From Paracoccaceae bacterium (lineage in GTDB: Bacteria > Pseudomonadota > Alphaproteobacteria > Rhodobacterales > Rhodobacteraceae), in contig JALUYI010000011.1 in assembly GCA_027013095.1 (NCBI GenBank), forward strand, positions 1 to 64,000: a DNA stretch of 64,000 nt. The letters are read 5' to 3'. Position 1 is the first letter of the stretch. Each line of letters begins with the position of its first letter. The translations under genes and the position numbers were made by a program. This document shows positions 26,778-35,824 of the stretch, one piece after another. Under the pieces are notes generated by a model. The model saw only the letters and a list, made by a program, of their open reading frames with translations, had not been told where the DNA came from and made no database searches.

Positions 26778-27617
26778 TTAAGGATCTGCCGACGATTTCA
26801 GGGCAAGGGAGGCAAAATCAAACAGGGCGGGGTCCAGCAGATGGCTGGGGCGGGCGTGCATCAATGCACGGAACATCACATTGCGCCGACCGGGATTGTG
26901 CTCCTCCCAGGCATCAAGGATCTTCTTGACCTGTTGGCGCTGCAACCCGTCCTGCGAGCCGCAGAGATCACAGGGAATGATCGGGTAATTCATGGCGTTG
27001 GCGAAGCGCGCGCAGTCGTCCTCGGCGACAAAGGCCAGCGGGCGGTAGAGGAATAGATCGCCCTCTTCATTCACCAGCTTTGGCGGCATGGTGGCCAGGC
27101 GTCCGCCGTGAAACAGATTCATGAAAAAGGTTTCCAGAATGTCATCGCGGTGGTGGCCAAGAACGATGGCAGAGCAGCCCTCCTCACGTGCGATCCGATA
27201 GAGGTTGCCCCGACGCAGACGCGAGCAGAGCGCGCAATATGTGCGGCTTTTGGGGATCTTGGATTTCACGATCGAGTAGGTGTCCTGATATTCGATCCGG
27301 TGAGGGATATTCATGCGCTCGAGAAACTCAGGCAAGACGGTTGCGGGAAATCCGGGCTGGCCTTGATCGAGGTTGCAGGCCAGCAGATCGACCGGCAACA
27401 GCCCCCGCCATTTCAGCTCATGCAAGATTGCCAGAAGGGTATAGCTGTCCTTGCCGCCGGACAGGCAGATCAGCCATTTCGCGCCTCGTTCGACCATGCC
27501 GTAGGTCTCGATGGCATCGCGGGTCTGGCGGACGATCCGTTTGCGCAACTTACGAAAGGCGGTGGTGGTGGGAGCCCCGGAAAACAGGGGGTGAATCTCG
27601 GTCTGGGTATCAGGCAT
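26778..27617 (-). CDS. ttcA: tRNA 2-thiocytidine(32) synthetase TtcA
   Basis: The 279-residue enzyme starts [14 protein letters not shown]; the longer frame runs through yidD. It has the PP-loop SGGKDSYTL, which activates tRNA with ATP, and two CxxC pairs (CALC, CDLC) that bind the [4Fe-4S] cluster needed for thiolation of C32. [12 protein letters not shown] is the family block. It overlaps the yidD end by eight bases, so the two are co-translated. Confidence 0.95.
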   Translation of the reverse strand: MPDTQTEIHPLFSGAPTTTAFRKLRKRIVRQTRDAIETYGMVERGAKWLICLSGGKDSYTLLAILHELKWRGLLPVDLLACNLDQGQPGFPATVLPEFLERMNIPHRIEYQDTYSIVKSKIPKSRTYCALCSRLRRGNLYRIAREEGCSAIVLGHHRDDILETFFMNLFHGGRLATMPPKLVNEEGDLFLYRPLAFVAEDDCARFANAMNYPIIPCDLCGSQDGLQRQQVKKILDAWEEHNPGRRNVMFRALMHARPSHLLDPALFDFASLALKSSADP

Positions 27618-27849
27618 CGTGGTCTTTCGGCGGGGGCACCGGGTCATAGCCGTCGCGTCCCAAGGGGTGACAGCGACCGATTCGCCGGATGGCCAGCCAG
27701 CTGCCCCTGATGGCGCCGTGTTTCTCCAGCGCTTCCAGCGCATAGGCCGAACAGGTCGGCTGGTAGCGGCACGAATTTCCGACCCAGGGGCTGCCAATCA
27801 GACGATAGGCCCGGATGGGAAGGGACAACAAAAAAGCAAGGGGTGTCAT
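27610..27849 (-). CDS. yidD: Membrane protein insertion efficiency factor YidD
   Basis: The 79-residue protein starts [20 protein letters not shown]. It carries the defining [15 protein letters not shown] and [15 protein letters not shown] motifs with conserved cysteines and prolines, plus an amphipathic N-terminal helix. It supports YidC-dependent insertion. It lies in the rpmH-rnpA-yidD neighbourhood, but here a DsrC/TusE homologue separates it from rnpA. Confidence 0.95.
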   Translation of the reverse strand: MTPLAFLLSLPIRAYRLIGSPWVGNSCRYQPTCSAYALEALEKHGAIRGSWLAIRRIGRCHPLGRDGYDPVPPPKDHDA

Positions 27850-28074
27850 CGGAATATCGGCAATGCACAAGGGCTGACAGGTCAGCGGATACCCACCCAT
27901 ATAGGCATGTCCGTCGGCCAAGTCAGCCCGATTTGCAAAAAATTGTGGACGCTAAAGGCCGCGGGCGCGTGGTTTAGGGGTCTATGCCCACAAGTGTTCC
28001 GACAAAATATCGAATCGCAAAAACTTTGTCACGCCTTTGGCGATGAGAACGTCTCGACCGTTTGTCGAAACGCG

Positions 28075-28413
28075 TTAATACCCGCCTTTGCGTCGGCTTT
28101 CCGGCAATCCCGCGATGCGCCCGCCCTGTTTTGATGGGTCCTGCGGGAACAGGTCATAGATGTCTTTTTGTTTCAGCTTTTCGCCCCATTGGGCGCTCAT
28201 GGCCTTCAGGATGGCACGGGTGTTGGGTTGGCTTTCGTGGTTATCGAAAAATTCCTCACGCAGATAGTTTAGAATATCCCAGTGCCGGTCGGTCAACTCG
28301 ATTCCATCTTCGGCTGCCATAAAGCGCGCAAGGTCTTCGCTCCAGTCGCTTTGGTTCTCAAGATACCCTTTTTCGTTGGTTTCTATGGTTTTACCTTCAA
28401 ATTCAAACGCCAT
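28075..28413 (-). CDS. DsrC/TusE-family protein lacking the conserved cysteine
   Basis: The 112-residue protein aligns with the DsrC/TusE fold: MAFEFEGKTIETNEKGYLEN, ELTDRHWDILNYLREEF, and a C-terminal arm ending GRIAGLPESRRKGGY. In TusE and DsrC this arm carries one or two cysteines that shuttle sulfur. Here the protein contains no cysteine at all, so a persulfide relay is impossible and a regulatory or structural role is likelier. A promoter with near-consensus boxes lies just upstream. ttcA, a tRNA thiolation gene, is about 450 bases downstream on the same strand. Confidence 0.85.
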   Translation of the reverse strand: MAFEFEGKTIETNEKGYLENQSDWSEDLARFMAAEDGIELTDRHWDILNYLREEFFDNHESQPNTRAILKAMSAQWGEKLKQKDIYDLFPQDPSKQGGRIAGLPESRRKGGY

Positions 28414-28463
28414 GATGTGGTCCTCCCTTTGTCTGTTGCGGTAATTACAAACATTAATATATG

Positions 28464-28492
28464 ATAATACTTTGATTTTTTAGAGCGGTCAA
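28464..28492 (-). promoter_or_regulatory. Sigma70-type promoter for the DsrC/TusE-like gene
   Basis: On the minus strand TTGACC (28492-28487) and TATTAT (28469-28464) are separated by exactly 17 bases in an AT-rich region. Transcription would start near 28457, giving a leader of about 44 bases before the ATG at 28413. Confidence 0.65.
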
Positions 28493-28537
28493 ATCCTGCG
28501 ATGGATTCACCGTCAAGGTGCGACAATTCGAGCGGCT

Positions 28538-28963
28538 CTAGTGTTGATCACCGTGAATTCGGTTCAGAGCGGCTTTTAGATCGTCTGAAAGGTTGGGAAA
28601 CTGCCTTGACTCGGCCTCGTTGGGGCGACCGATCAGAACGTAGTCCCATCCAGCACGGCCCAGTTTTGGCAGGTGCGCGCGGGCGATTTCCCGTAGGCGA
28701 CGTTTGGCGCGGTTGCGGGCCACAGCATTTCCCAGCTTTTTTGAGCAGGTGTAGCCGACGCGCAGGACCGAACCGTCGCCTTCGCCGGGTTTTCGATGTC
28801 GTGCCAGCAGGATAAAGCCGGGCGTGACCTGCCTCCGTCCCCGGTTGGCGCGCAAAAAGTCGGCGCGGTTTTTAAGGGATTCCATCGGGCACAAGAAAAC
28901 CGCCGGGGGCGTGGCACCGGACGCGGCCATTGGGCCTGCCTGTGTCGCCTTCGGCGGTGTCAT
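28538..28963 (-). CDS. rnpA: Ribonuclease P protein component
   Basis: The 141-residue basic protein cofactor of the RNase P ribozyme, which matures tRNA 5' ends, carries the diagnostic RNR motif in LGNAVARNRAKRRLREIAR, preceded by the RVGYTCSKK central strand. The 27 or so N-terminal residues (to MESLKNRADF) are poorly conserved, so the true start could be the internal ATG (28885). The gene starts 26 bases after rpmH and should be co-transcribed with it. Confidence 0.93.
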   Translation of the reverse strand: MTPPKATQAGPMAASGATPPAVFLCPMESLKNRADFLRANRGRRQVTPGFILLARHRKPGEGDGSVLRVGYTCSKKLGNAVARNRAKRRLREIARAHLPKLGRAGWDYVLIGRPNEAESRQFPNLSDDLKAALNRIHGDQH

Positions 28964-28989
28964 TCATGGATCTTTCGCGGCGCGCTGTC

Positions 28990-29124
28990 TTACGCAGACA
29001 AAACCTTGCGGCCCTGCGCGCGACGGCGGTTCAGAATCTTGCGCCCGGCTTTGGTGGCCATGCGCGCGCGGAACCCGTGGCGCCGTTTGCGAACAAGGTT
29101 GCTCGGCTGATAGGTGCGTTTCAT
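28990..29124 (-). CDS. rpmH: 50S ribosomal protein L34
   Basis: This 44-residue gene reads, on the minus strand, [20 protein letters not shown] and then the [19 protein letters not shown] block, ending LSA with TAA at 28992-28990. It is a perfect match to bacterial L34. TGGAG lies eight bases before the ATG. It heads the rpmH-rnpA operon and has a clear promoter upstream at 29226-29254. Confidence 0.98.
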   Translation of the reverse strand: MKRTYQPSNLVRKRRHGFRARMATKAGRKILNRRRAQGRKVLSA

Positions 29125-29225
29125 AACTCAAACTCCAGAAGCGGCCCTGTCCTTTGGGGCGTCCGAACGGTTTATCCGCTCGGGACATCCACCCGGATTC
29201 GGGGGCCGTGTCATTCAGAAGCCGC

Positions 29226-29254
29226 TATTTACGGCGACACCGCGCAGAAGTCAA
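29226..29254 (-). promoter_or_regulatory. Promoter of rpmH-rnpA
   Basis: On the minus strand TTGACT (29254-29249) and TAAATA (29231-29226) are spaced by 17 bases. The predicted start near 29219 gives a leader of roughly 95 bases. The arrangement is close to the sigma70 consensus. Confidence 0.65.
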
Positions 29255-29269
29255 TTCGCGTGCTGCCGG

Positions 29270-29283
29270 ATTGTTGCAACAAT
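29270..29283. repeat. Perfect 14-bp palindrome upstream of the rpmH promoter
   Basis: ATTGTTGCAACAAT is a perfect palindrome about 16 bases upstream of the rpmH -35 box, nested in a longer imperfect CCGGA...TCCGG symmetry (29267-29300). Its position suits a regulator-binding site or an activator region. Confidence 0.4.
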
Positions 29284-29440
29284 TTTCGTAAATTTTCCGG
29301 AAAACACCGGATAAGAGCCGAATCATGCGGAATAATTGAAATATTGGCTCAATCCTGATCAAGGCAGCGTGAGGCCCCTACCGCTTACCCACCCTTGTGG
29401 CCCAGATAGGGGGGATGGATGGTCAACCGAGAGAGAGACA

Positions 29441-30172
29441 ATGACGAATGAACCCGCGCCGCGCGCACCTTCGATCAGACGCCTGTTGCCGCTTGGGATC
29501 ATCCTTGTCGTGGCGGTCAGCGGCTTTTTCCTGCTGCGCGATACGCTTAGCTTTCAGACCCTGCAAGATAACCGAGATGTGTTGCTTGCATTTCGCGATC
29601 AGAACTATGTGTTTTGTGTTATCGCATTCATGCTGGTTTATATTGTCATTGTCGCGTTTTCCCTGCCCGGCGCGGCGATTGCCTCGTTGACCGGGGGATT
29701 CTTGTTTGGCCTCGTGTCGGGAACAGTGTTCAACGTGGTTTCGGCCAGTGTCGGGGCCGGGGTGATCTTTTTGGCGGCACGGTTTGGTTTGGGGGAGGTT
29801 TTGTCGCGCAAGATGGCCCAGTCCAAGGGTGCCGCGCGGCGGCTGCGCGACAATCTGGCTGAAAATGAGATTTCATACCTTTTGTTGATGCGTCTGGTGC
29901 CGGCAGTTCCGTTTTTTGTTGCCAACCTTGTTCCGGCGCTGGTCGGGGTGACCTTTTGGCGGTTCATTCTGACCACCTTTTTTGGCATCATCCCGGGTGC
30001 CATTGTGTTTACATGGGCCGGTGTTGGGCTGGGTGATGTGTTTCAGCGCGGCGGTTCTCCTGATCTTGGCCTGATTTTCGATCCCAAAATCCTCACCCCC
30101 ATTCTGGCACTTAGTGCCCTTGTCGCCTTGCCCGCCATCCTGAAGACAATCAAGAAAATGAAAGCAGCCTGA
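29441..30172 (+). CDS. TVP38/TMEM64 (DedA-superfamily-like) membrane protein
   Basis: The protein has 243 residues from MTNEPAPRAPSIRRLLPLG; upstream frame extension to 29336 has no homologous look. Four or more hydrophobic segments flank the SNARE-associated/VTT core: GGFLFGLVSGTVFNVVSASV, ARFGLGE, and MRLVPAVPFFVANLVPALVG. Members act in membrane homeostasis, possibly lipid scrambling or undecaprenyl-phosphate flipping. The next gene, a flavoprotein, begins two bases after the stop, a pairing seen in many bacteria, including fused forms. Confidence 0.85.
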   Translation: MTNEPAPRAPSIRRLLPLGIILVVAVSGFFLLRDTLSFQTLQDNRDVLLAFRDQNYVFCVIAFMLVYIVIVAFSLPGAAIASLTGGFLFGLVSGTVFNVVSASVGAGVIFLAARFGLGEVLSRKMAQSKGAARRLRDNLAENEISYLLLMRLVPAVPFFVANLVPALVGVTFWRFILTTFFGIIPGAIVFTWAGVGLGDVFQRGGSPDLGLIFDPKILTPILALSALVALPAILKTIKKMKAA

Positions 30173-30174
30173 GA

Positions 30175-31590
30175 ATGAAAAAACGTGTAAAAGCCGACCT
30201 TTGCGTTATCGGAGGCGGCTCGGGCGGGTTGTCTGTTGCGGCCGGAGCGGCGCAAATGGGTGCCCGTGTGGTTCTGGTCGAGGGGGGCGCAATGGGCGGG
30301 GACTGCCTGAACCACGGGTGTGTCCCCTCAAAGGCGTTGATTGCGGCGGGAAAACATGCCCATGCCCTGCGATCTGGCGCGCCATTTGGAATTTCCGCTG
30401 TTGAGCCCGAGGTCGATTATGCCGCCGCCAAGGATCACGTTCAGCGGGTTATCGCCGGCATTGCGCCACATGACAGCGTGGCGCGGTTCGAGGACCTCGG
30501 GGTGAAGGTCGTGCAGGCCTACGGTAAGTTCACCTCGCCTCGCAAGCTGCAGGCCGGCGAGACCGTCATCAAGGCGAGGCGGTTCGTGATCGCGACTGGC
30601 TCATCCCCGTTTGTTCCGCCGATCTCGGGGCTTGAGAAGGTGCCTTATCTGACCAACGAAACGATCTTTGACTTGCGGGAACGGCCGACCCATCTGATTG
30701 TCATAGGCGGCGGTCCGATCGGGATGGAACTGGCCCAGGCGCATCGGCGGCTGGGCTGTGAGGTGACGGTTCTCGAAGGGCTGAAAGCGCTGGGCAAGGA
30801 CGATCCTGAGATGACGGCAATCGCTCTGAACCACCTGAGGGGCGAGGGGATCGAGATCGTCGAGGGCACGATGGCAGCGAAAATCAGCGGTACGCCAGGT
30901 GCGATCGAGGTTCATACCAAGGATGGCTCGGTTTATCAGGGCAGCCATCTGCTGATGGCGGTGGGGCGCAAACCCAATATCGATGAGTTGGGGCTTGAGG
31001 TGGCGGGCGTTGCGAGCACCCACGATGGCATCGCGGTTGACGCGGGGCTGCGCACCAGCAATCGGCGCATCTATGCCATTGGCGACGTTATCGGAGGGTT
31101 GCAGTTTACCCACATGGCCAATTATCACGCCGGCATCGTGATCCGCTCGGCCCTGTTTGGCCTTGGGGCAAAAGCAAGCAGCGCGCATATCCCTTGGGCG
31201 ACCTATACCGATCCCGAGATTGCCCATGTCGGGCTGAATGAAGATGATGCGCGCAAGATACACGGCAACGGGCTGGAGGTCGTTCGGTTTTCGTTTGAGG
31301 ACAATGACCGCGCCCGGACCGAATTGCTGACCTCGGGGTTGATCAAGGTGATGGTAGTCAAGGGGCGTCCGGTCGGCGCGTCGGTGGTCGGCGCTCAGGC
31401 CGGTGAGCTGATCCAGATATGGGCCTTGGCAATTGCCAATCGCCTGAAAATGTCGGCCATCGCCGCGATGGTATCGCCCTATCCGACCCTTGGCGAGATC
31501 AACAAGCGTGTTGCCGGGGCATATTTTTCACCGCGCCTGTTTGCCAACGTCTGGGTCAAACGGGCGGTCCGTCTGGTCCAATGGTTATAG
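30175..31590 (+). CDS. Pyridine nucleotide-disulfide oxidoreductase (mercuric-reductase-like flavoprotein)
   Basis: The 471-residue protein has the FAD motif GGGSGGLSVAAGAA, the redox disulfide GGDCLNHGCVPSK, the NAD(P)H motif VIGGGPIGMELA, and ANYHAGIV and YTDPEIAHVG dimerisation-domain blocks. The C-terminal block reads VSPYPTLGE where lipoamide or mercuric reductases have an HxxxxE dyad, so the histidine is replaced. A dithiol substrate reaction as in lipoamide dehydrogenase is therefore uncertain. It has no mercury-binding N-terminal or C-terminal cysteines. It is coupled to the TVP38 gene with a two-base gap. Confidence 0.85.
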   Translation: MKKRVKADLCVIGGGSGGLSVAAGAAQMGARVVLVEGGAMGGDCLNHGCVPSKALIAAGKHAHALRSGAPFGISAVEPEVDYAAAKDHVQRVIAGIAPHDSVARFEDLGVKVVQAYGKFTSPRKLQAGETVIKARRFVIATGSSPFVPPISGLEKVPYLTNETIFDLRERPTHLIVIGGGPIGMELAQAHRRLGCEVTVLEGLKALGKDDPEMTAIALNHLRGEGIEIVEGTMAAKISGTPGAIEVHTKDGSVYQGSHLLMAVGRKPNIDELGLEVAGVASTHDGIAVDAGLRTSNRRIYAIGDVIGGLQFTHMANYHAGIVIRSALFGLGAKASSAHIPWATYTDPEIAHVGLNEDDARKIHGNGLEVVRFSFEDNDRARTELLTSGLIKVMVVKGRPVGASVVGAQAGELIQIWALAIANRLKMSAIAAMVSPYPTLGEINKRVAGAYFSPRLFANVWVKRAVRLVQWL

Positions 31591-31619
31591 ACATTTCCAG
31601 CCGTCTGTGATCTGTGATA

Positions 31620-33059
31620 ATGGTTTGGGAACAAAGAGGATTTACCCAGCGCATGTTTCTGAACTCACTTTCGGGGCGTTTTCTGTTGCTGACCGTCGTG
31701 TTTGTCATGCTGGCGGAGGTCCTTATCTTTGTGCCCTCGGTGGCCCGGTTCCGCGAGGACTACCTGCAATCCCGCCTTGAGCGGGCCCAGATTGCCTCGT
31801 TGGCAGTTCTCGCCAACAAGGACCAGATGATTGATCCGGCACTGGAAAAGGAATTGTTGCAAAATGCCGGGGTCTTGAATGTTGTTCTGCATCGCGATTC
31901 CGCGCGGGAGCTGGTTCTCAGCTCACCCATGACGCAACAAATCTCGAAAAGCTTCGATTTGCGCAAGGCAACGGCGTTCGGGTTGATCCGGGATGCGCTG
32001 CTGCGTTTGTTTGATCCCAAGGACACAATTATCCGGGTTGTCGGGATGCCGGTCAACATGGCCGGTCTCGAGATCGAAGTCACCCTTCACACCAAGGGTA
32101 TGCGTCAGGAAATGCTGGATTATGGCGGGCGGGTTTTCCTGCTGTCTGCAGTCATTTCCATTATTACGGCGGCGCTTTTGTTTGTTGCCGTGCGCCGGGT
32201 TCTGGTTGCTCCGATCAGTCGGGTGATCAGCCAGATCAAGGCCTATAAGGATTCACCCCAAAATCCCCTGCTGATCATACGGCCGAACGCCGGGATTACC
32301 GAGCTGCATGAGGCCGAGGAGGCGATTCGTTCCATGCAGATCGAGCTGAGCGGCGCTCTGAAACAAAAGGACCGGCTGGCCACGCTGGGTGGGGCTGTGG
32401 CCAAGATCAGTCACGATCTGCGCAACATGTTGACCACGGCGCAGTTGCTGGCTGACCGGATGGATATGAGCGAAGACCCAGCGGTCAAGCGCACAACCCC
32501 GAAACTGGTTCATTCGCTGACCCGTGCGGTCAACCTCTGTGAAAGCACCCTGACCTTTGGCAAGGCCGAGGAACCTGCCCCGGAAATTTCCGAGTTTCCC
32601 CTGCGCGCGCTGGTGCAGGATGTTGTCGAGAGCGAGGAATTGGCAACGACGGACACAAAGATCCGGTTCGAGGTTAATATTCCCGCCGACATGACCGTTG
32701 CCGGCGATCCCGAGCAAGTGTTTCGTGTGCTCCTGAACCTTGTGCGCAATGCGCGTCAGGCGATCATGGCCTCGGACCGGCCCGGCGAGATCATACTTTC
32801 CGCGGAAAAGGTTGACGCTTTTTGGTGTGTGTTCGTTCGCGATACCGGTCCGGGTCTGCCACCCAAAGCCAAGGAAAAACTGTTCAAACCGTTTGAAGGC
32901 GGGATACGCAAGGGCGGCTCGGGCCTTGGGCTGGCGATTGCGTGGGAATTGGTGCGCGGGCATGGCGGGAATCTGGAGCTTGTCGAGACGACGCCCAAGG
33001 GCACATGCTTTCGGGTTGCTATTCCGTATGATCCGGGGCGAGCAAAATCAGGGAAATAG
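31620..33059 (+). CDS. Orphan sensor histidine kinase
   Basis: The protein has about 479 residues from ATG 31620 (GTG 31614 is also in frame; neither has a clear ribosome-binding site). Two transmembrane segments (about 20-40 and 172-192) bracket a periplasmic sensor domain. A HAMP-like linker follows, then the phospho-acceptor block KISHDLRNML (His near residue 265), N-box NLVRNARQAI, G1 DTGPGLP and G2 GSGLGLAIA. No response regulator lies next to it. The signal is unknown. Confidence 0.88.
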   Translation: MVWEQRGFTQRMFLNSLSGRFLLLTVVFVMLAEVLIFVPSVARFREDYLQSRLERAQIASLAVLANKDQMIDPALEKELLQNAGVLNVVLHRDSARELVLSSPMTQQISKSFDLRKATAFGLIRDALLRLFDPKDTIIRVVGMPVNMAGLEIEVTLHTKGMRQEMLDYGGRVFLLSAVISIITAALLFVAVRRVLVAPISRVISQIKAYKDSPQNPLLIIRPNAGITELHEAEEAIRSMQIELSGALKQKDRLATLGGAVAKISHDLRNMLTTAQLLADRMDMSEDPAVKRTTPKLVHSLTRAVNLCESTLTFGKAEEPAPEISEFPLRALVQDVVESEELATTDTKIRFEVNIPADMTVAGDPEQVFRVLLNLVRNARQAIMASDRPGEIILSAEKVDAFWCVFVRDTGPGLPPKAKEKLFKPFEGGIRKGGSGLGLAIAWELVRGHGGNLELVETTPKGTCFRVAIPYDPGRAKSGK

Positions 33060-33109
33060 ACATTTGGCACTTGCATTGCCCGGCCGCCGCGGCTAAATCC
33101 CAAGTCCAC

Positions 33110-33186
33110 GCACCGATAGCTCAGCTGGATAGAGTACCTGACTACGAATCAGGGGGCCGGGGGTTCGAATCCTCCTCGGTGCGCCA
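33110..33186 (+). tRNA. tRNA-Arg (anticodon ACG)
   Basis: A cloverleaf is readable: acceptor stem GCACCGA (33110-33116) with TCGGTGC (33176-33182), discriminator G at 33183 and encoded CCA at 33184-33186. The anticodon stem is CCTGA/TCAGG with loop CTACGAA, so the anticodon is ACG at 33144-33146, normally edited to ICG by TadA. The TTCGAAT T-loop is present. It reads CGU/CGC (and CGA) arginine codons. Confidence 0.97.
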
Positions 33187-33191
33187 TTTTC

Positions 33192-33728
33192 CTAAACCTC
33201 TCCTATGTATTCTCCACGGGCCGGGTAATTGTTGGCAATGGCAAAATCGATTGCCGACAGCAGTTCGGAAAAATGCGGCCGCACAAAAGGCATGGTTTGT
33301 ACAGACCCGTAATATAATGTCTGCTCTGGGGTGATCATGAACAGGCCCGGTTCCGCAAAGAGGGGTGGCTCTTCAAGGCCGGTCGAGGTTTTTCCCCTGG
33401 AGGTCGAGATATAAAGCCCCCAGTTGCGGGCAACCTTCAGGTCGAGATCATAACCAAAACGTAAATTCCGGGCCGAGATCTTGTCCACCATCCCGCGCGC
33501 GCGCTCTTCCCCGTCCGTACTGACGGCAAGACATCCTACGCCGCGTTTGTTAAACTCTGGCACCCGTTTTTCAAATTCGGTCAGGTAATTGGCGCAGATC
33601 GGGCAATGCAGACCTCGATAAAAACAAATGACCGTGCCGGTTTCCGGTGATTGGGCAGACAGATCGAAAAAGCCGTGGTCCAAGGTCTCAACGGCAAGAT
33701 TCGGCGTTTTCTGGCGGGGAATAAGCAT
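33192..33728 (-). CDS. Peroxiredoxin-like (AhpC/TSA superfamily) protein
   Basis: The protein has 178 residues from MLIPRQKTPNLAVETL; a longer frame to 33806 is not supported. It is a thioredoxin-fold protein with the active-site-like FYRGLHCPICANYLTEFEK, i.e. a CxxC in the place of the peroxidatic cysteine, and GVGCLAVSTDGEERA. The CxxC suggests a thiol oxidoreductase rather than a classic 2-Cys peroxiredoxin. Its stop is five bases beyond the tRNA CCA, in convergent orientation. Confidence 0.8.
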   Translation of the reverse strand: MLIPRQKTPNLAVETLDHGFFDLSAQSPETGTVICFYRGLHCPICANYLTEFEKRVPEFNKRGVGCLAVSTDGEERARGMVDKISARNLRFGYDLDLKVARNWGLYISTSRGKTSTGLEEPPLFAEPGLFMITPEQTLYYGSVQTMPFVRPHFSELLSAIDFAIANNYPARGEYIGEV

Positions 33729-33864
33729 TTTTGCGCCTTTTGTTCGAGGATTTTCCTCAAGGCTAGCGCCGCTGGAGGATGGTGAAAAGGAATTAAGGGC
33801 CAGCACATATCACAGTCGCGCGAGGTCGGGGGGGTGTTGTTTTGGTCAAGGGGCAGGAGAACAA

Positions 33865-33894
33865 AAAGGGGCGAAAGTTTCCCTTCGCACCTTT
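33865..33894 (-). terminator. Terminator downstream of the Hint-domain gene
   Basis: AAAGG-G-GCGAA (33865-33875) pairs with TTCGC-A-CCTTT (33884-33894), with one central mismatch and an 8-base loop. On the minus strand the stem is followed by TTTTTG, so it should end the transcript of the gene at 33982-34968. Confidence 0.6.
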
Positions 33895-33981
33895 CTGTTG
33901 TAGCAAGTGTTAAGTCGTGATCTTGTTGCTTTGGCGCACTAAGGCTCTGCTTTGTGCCTTGGCGGCCGCGGCCGTTGTTTG

Positions 33982-34968
<987 letters not shown>

Positions 34969-35022
34969 GGTGCGACCCCTTTACGATTACTGTTCCTATC
35001 CGCCGGTTTGGTGGCGCGGATG

Positions 35023-35220
35023 TTATTTCGGAGGATTGAAAAAAAGAATAATGAGGACGGCCAGCGTGATCGACAAAAGCGCAACCCAGAGGGTCACTTG
35101 CGAAAACGCGGGATCGAACAGCGGTGTCATGCTTGCGGCAAACCACAGCACAACCAGTGCAATTGCTGGAAAGGATCTGGAGATCAAAACCTGGGCGTCA
35201 CGGTTTGACACGGCACTCAC
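35023..35220 (-). CDS. Small two-helix membrane protein, unknown
   Basis: A 65-residue frame from GTG 35220 has two hydrophobic segments, SFPAIALVVLWFAASM and LWVALLSITLAVLIILFF, separated by a short loop. It has no similarity I recognise. It ends 54 bases before the Hint-domain gene on the same strand and could be co-transcribed. The ribosome-binding site is weak (GAACAGG). The hydrophobic pattern is the main support. Confidence 0.4.
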   Translation of the reverse strand: MSAVSNRDAQVLISRSFPAIALVVLWFAASMTPLFDPAFSQVTLWVALLSITLAVLIILFFNPPK

Positions 35221-35824
35221 CTGTTCTGCATCCGCTGATGCAGTCCCTGTGTGCGGTCGCCCCCTGACCTATGGTAAAGCCCTTCCCAGTTCGGGCAATG
35301 TCCCGGTTGTTTAGCAAAAAGCCCGCGTATGCGAAAGAGAAATCTGGCGAAACTGTGGCGGAAAATCGCCGATTGTTCCGTACGGCTGAAAAAATTCTGG
35401 TTGAATTTCCGGGAGTTACGGTGGGTTATTGTTTCCGTCGGCGAGCCAATCCTCGCAATTTTTGGCCTGTGGAGAAAGGCGATGGCACCTGTTTTCCGCG
35501 GGATCGAACCGTGGGTTCAGGCCCTACGGACATGGGCAAAGTGAGGTCCAAGCAAAGGAGATACCTGCGGCGGCTTGTCTGCCATGGCGATCGGGTGTGC
35601 GGTGTCAGAGCAGGCACGATTGTTTCATGTTTGGCGCCAGTCAAAAACCCGGTTGGGCCGTCACATTCACCCCGGATTTCAGGCAACGATTGGGGCGGTG
35701 CACGGATGAAAATTGGCAAAAATACGATCCGGCGTCGCGTGATACGGTAAAATTTCAATCGCCAGCGGCGTGTTTGGGCCGAGTCCGTCGCGATTCGCCC
35801 GGCTTTTGGCCGGAGTGTTGCGAA
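35221..35824. other. About 600 bases without a confident gene
   Basis: Several short frames exist, none with recognisable similarity. The best is 35329-35544 on the plus strand: 71 residues, basic and tryptophan-rich, with a hydrophobic stretch WVIVSVGEPILAIFGLW, but no clear ribosome-binding site. A longer overlapping plus frame (35271-35750) is Arg/Gly-rich and looks random. The stretch 35545-35824 holds nothing I can identify. It may be decayed or regulatory DNA between the Hint gene cluster and mipZ. Confidence 0.4.
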
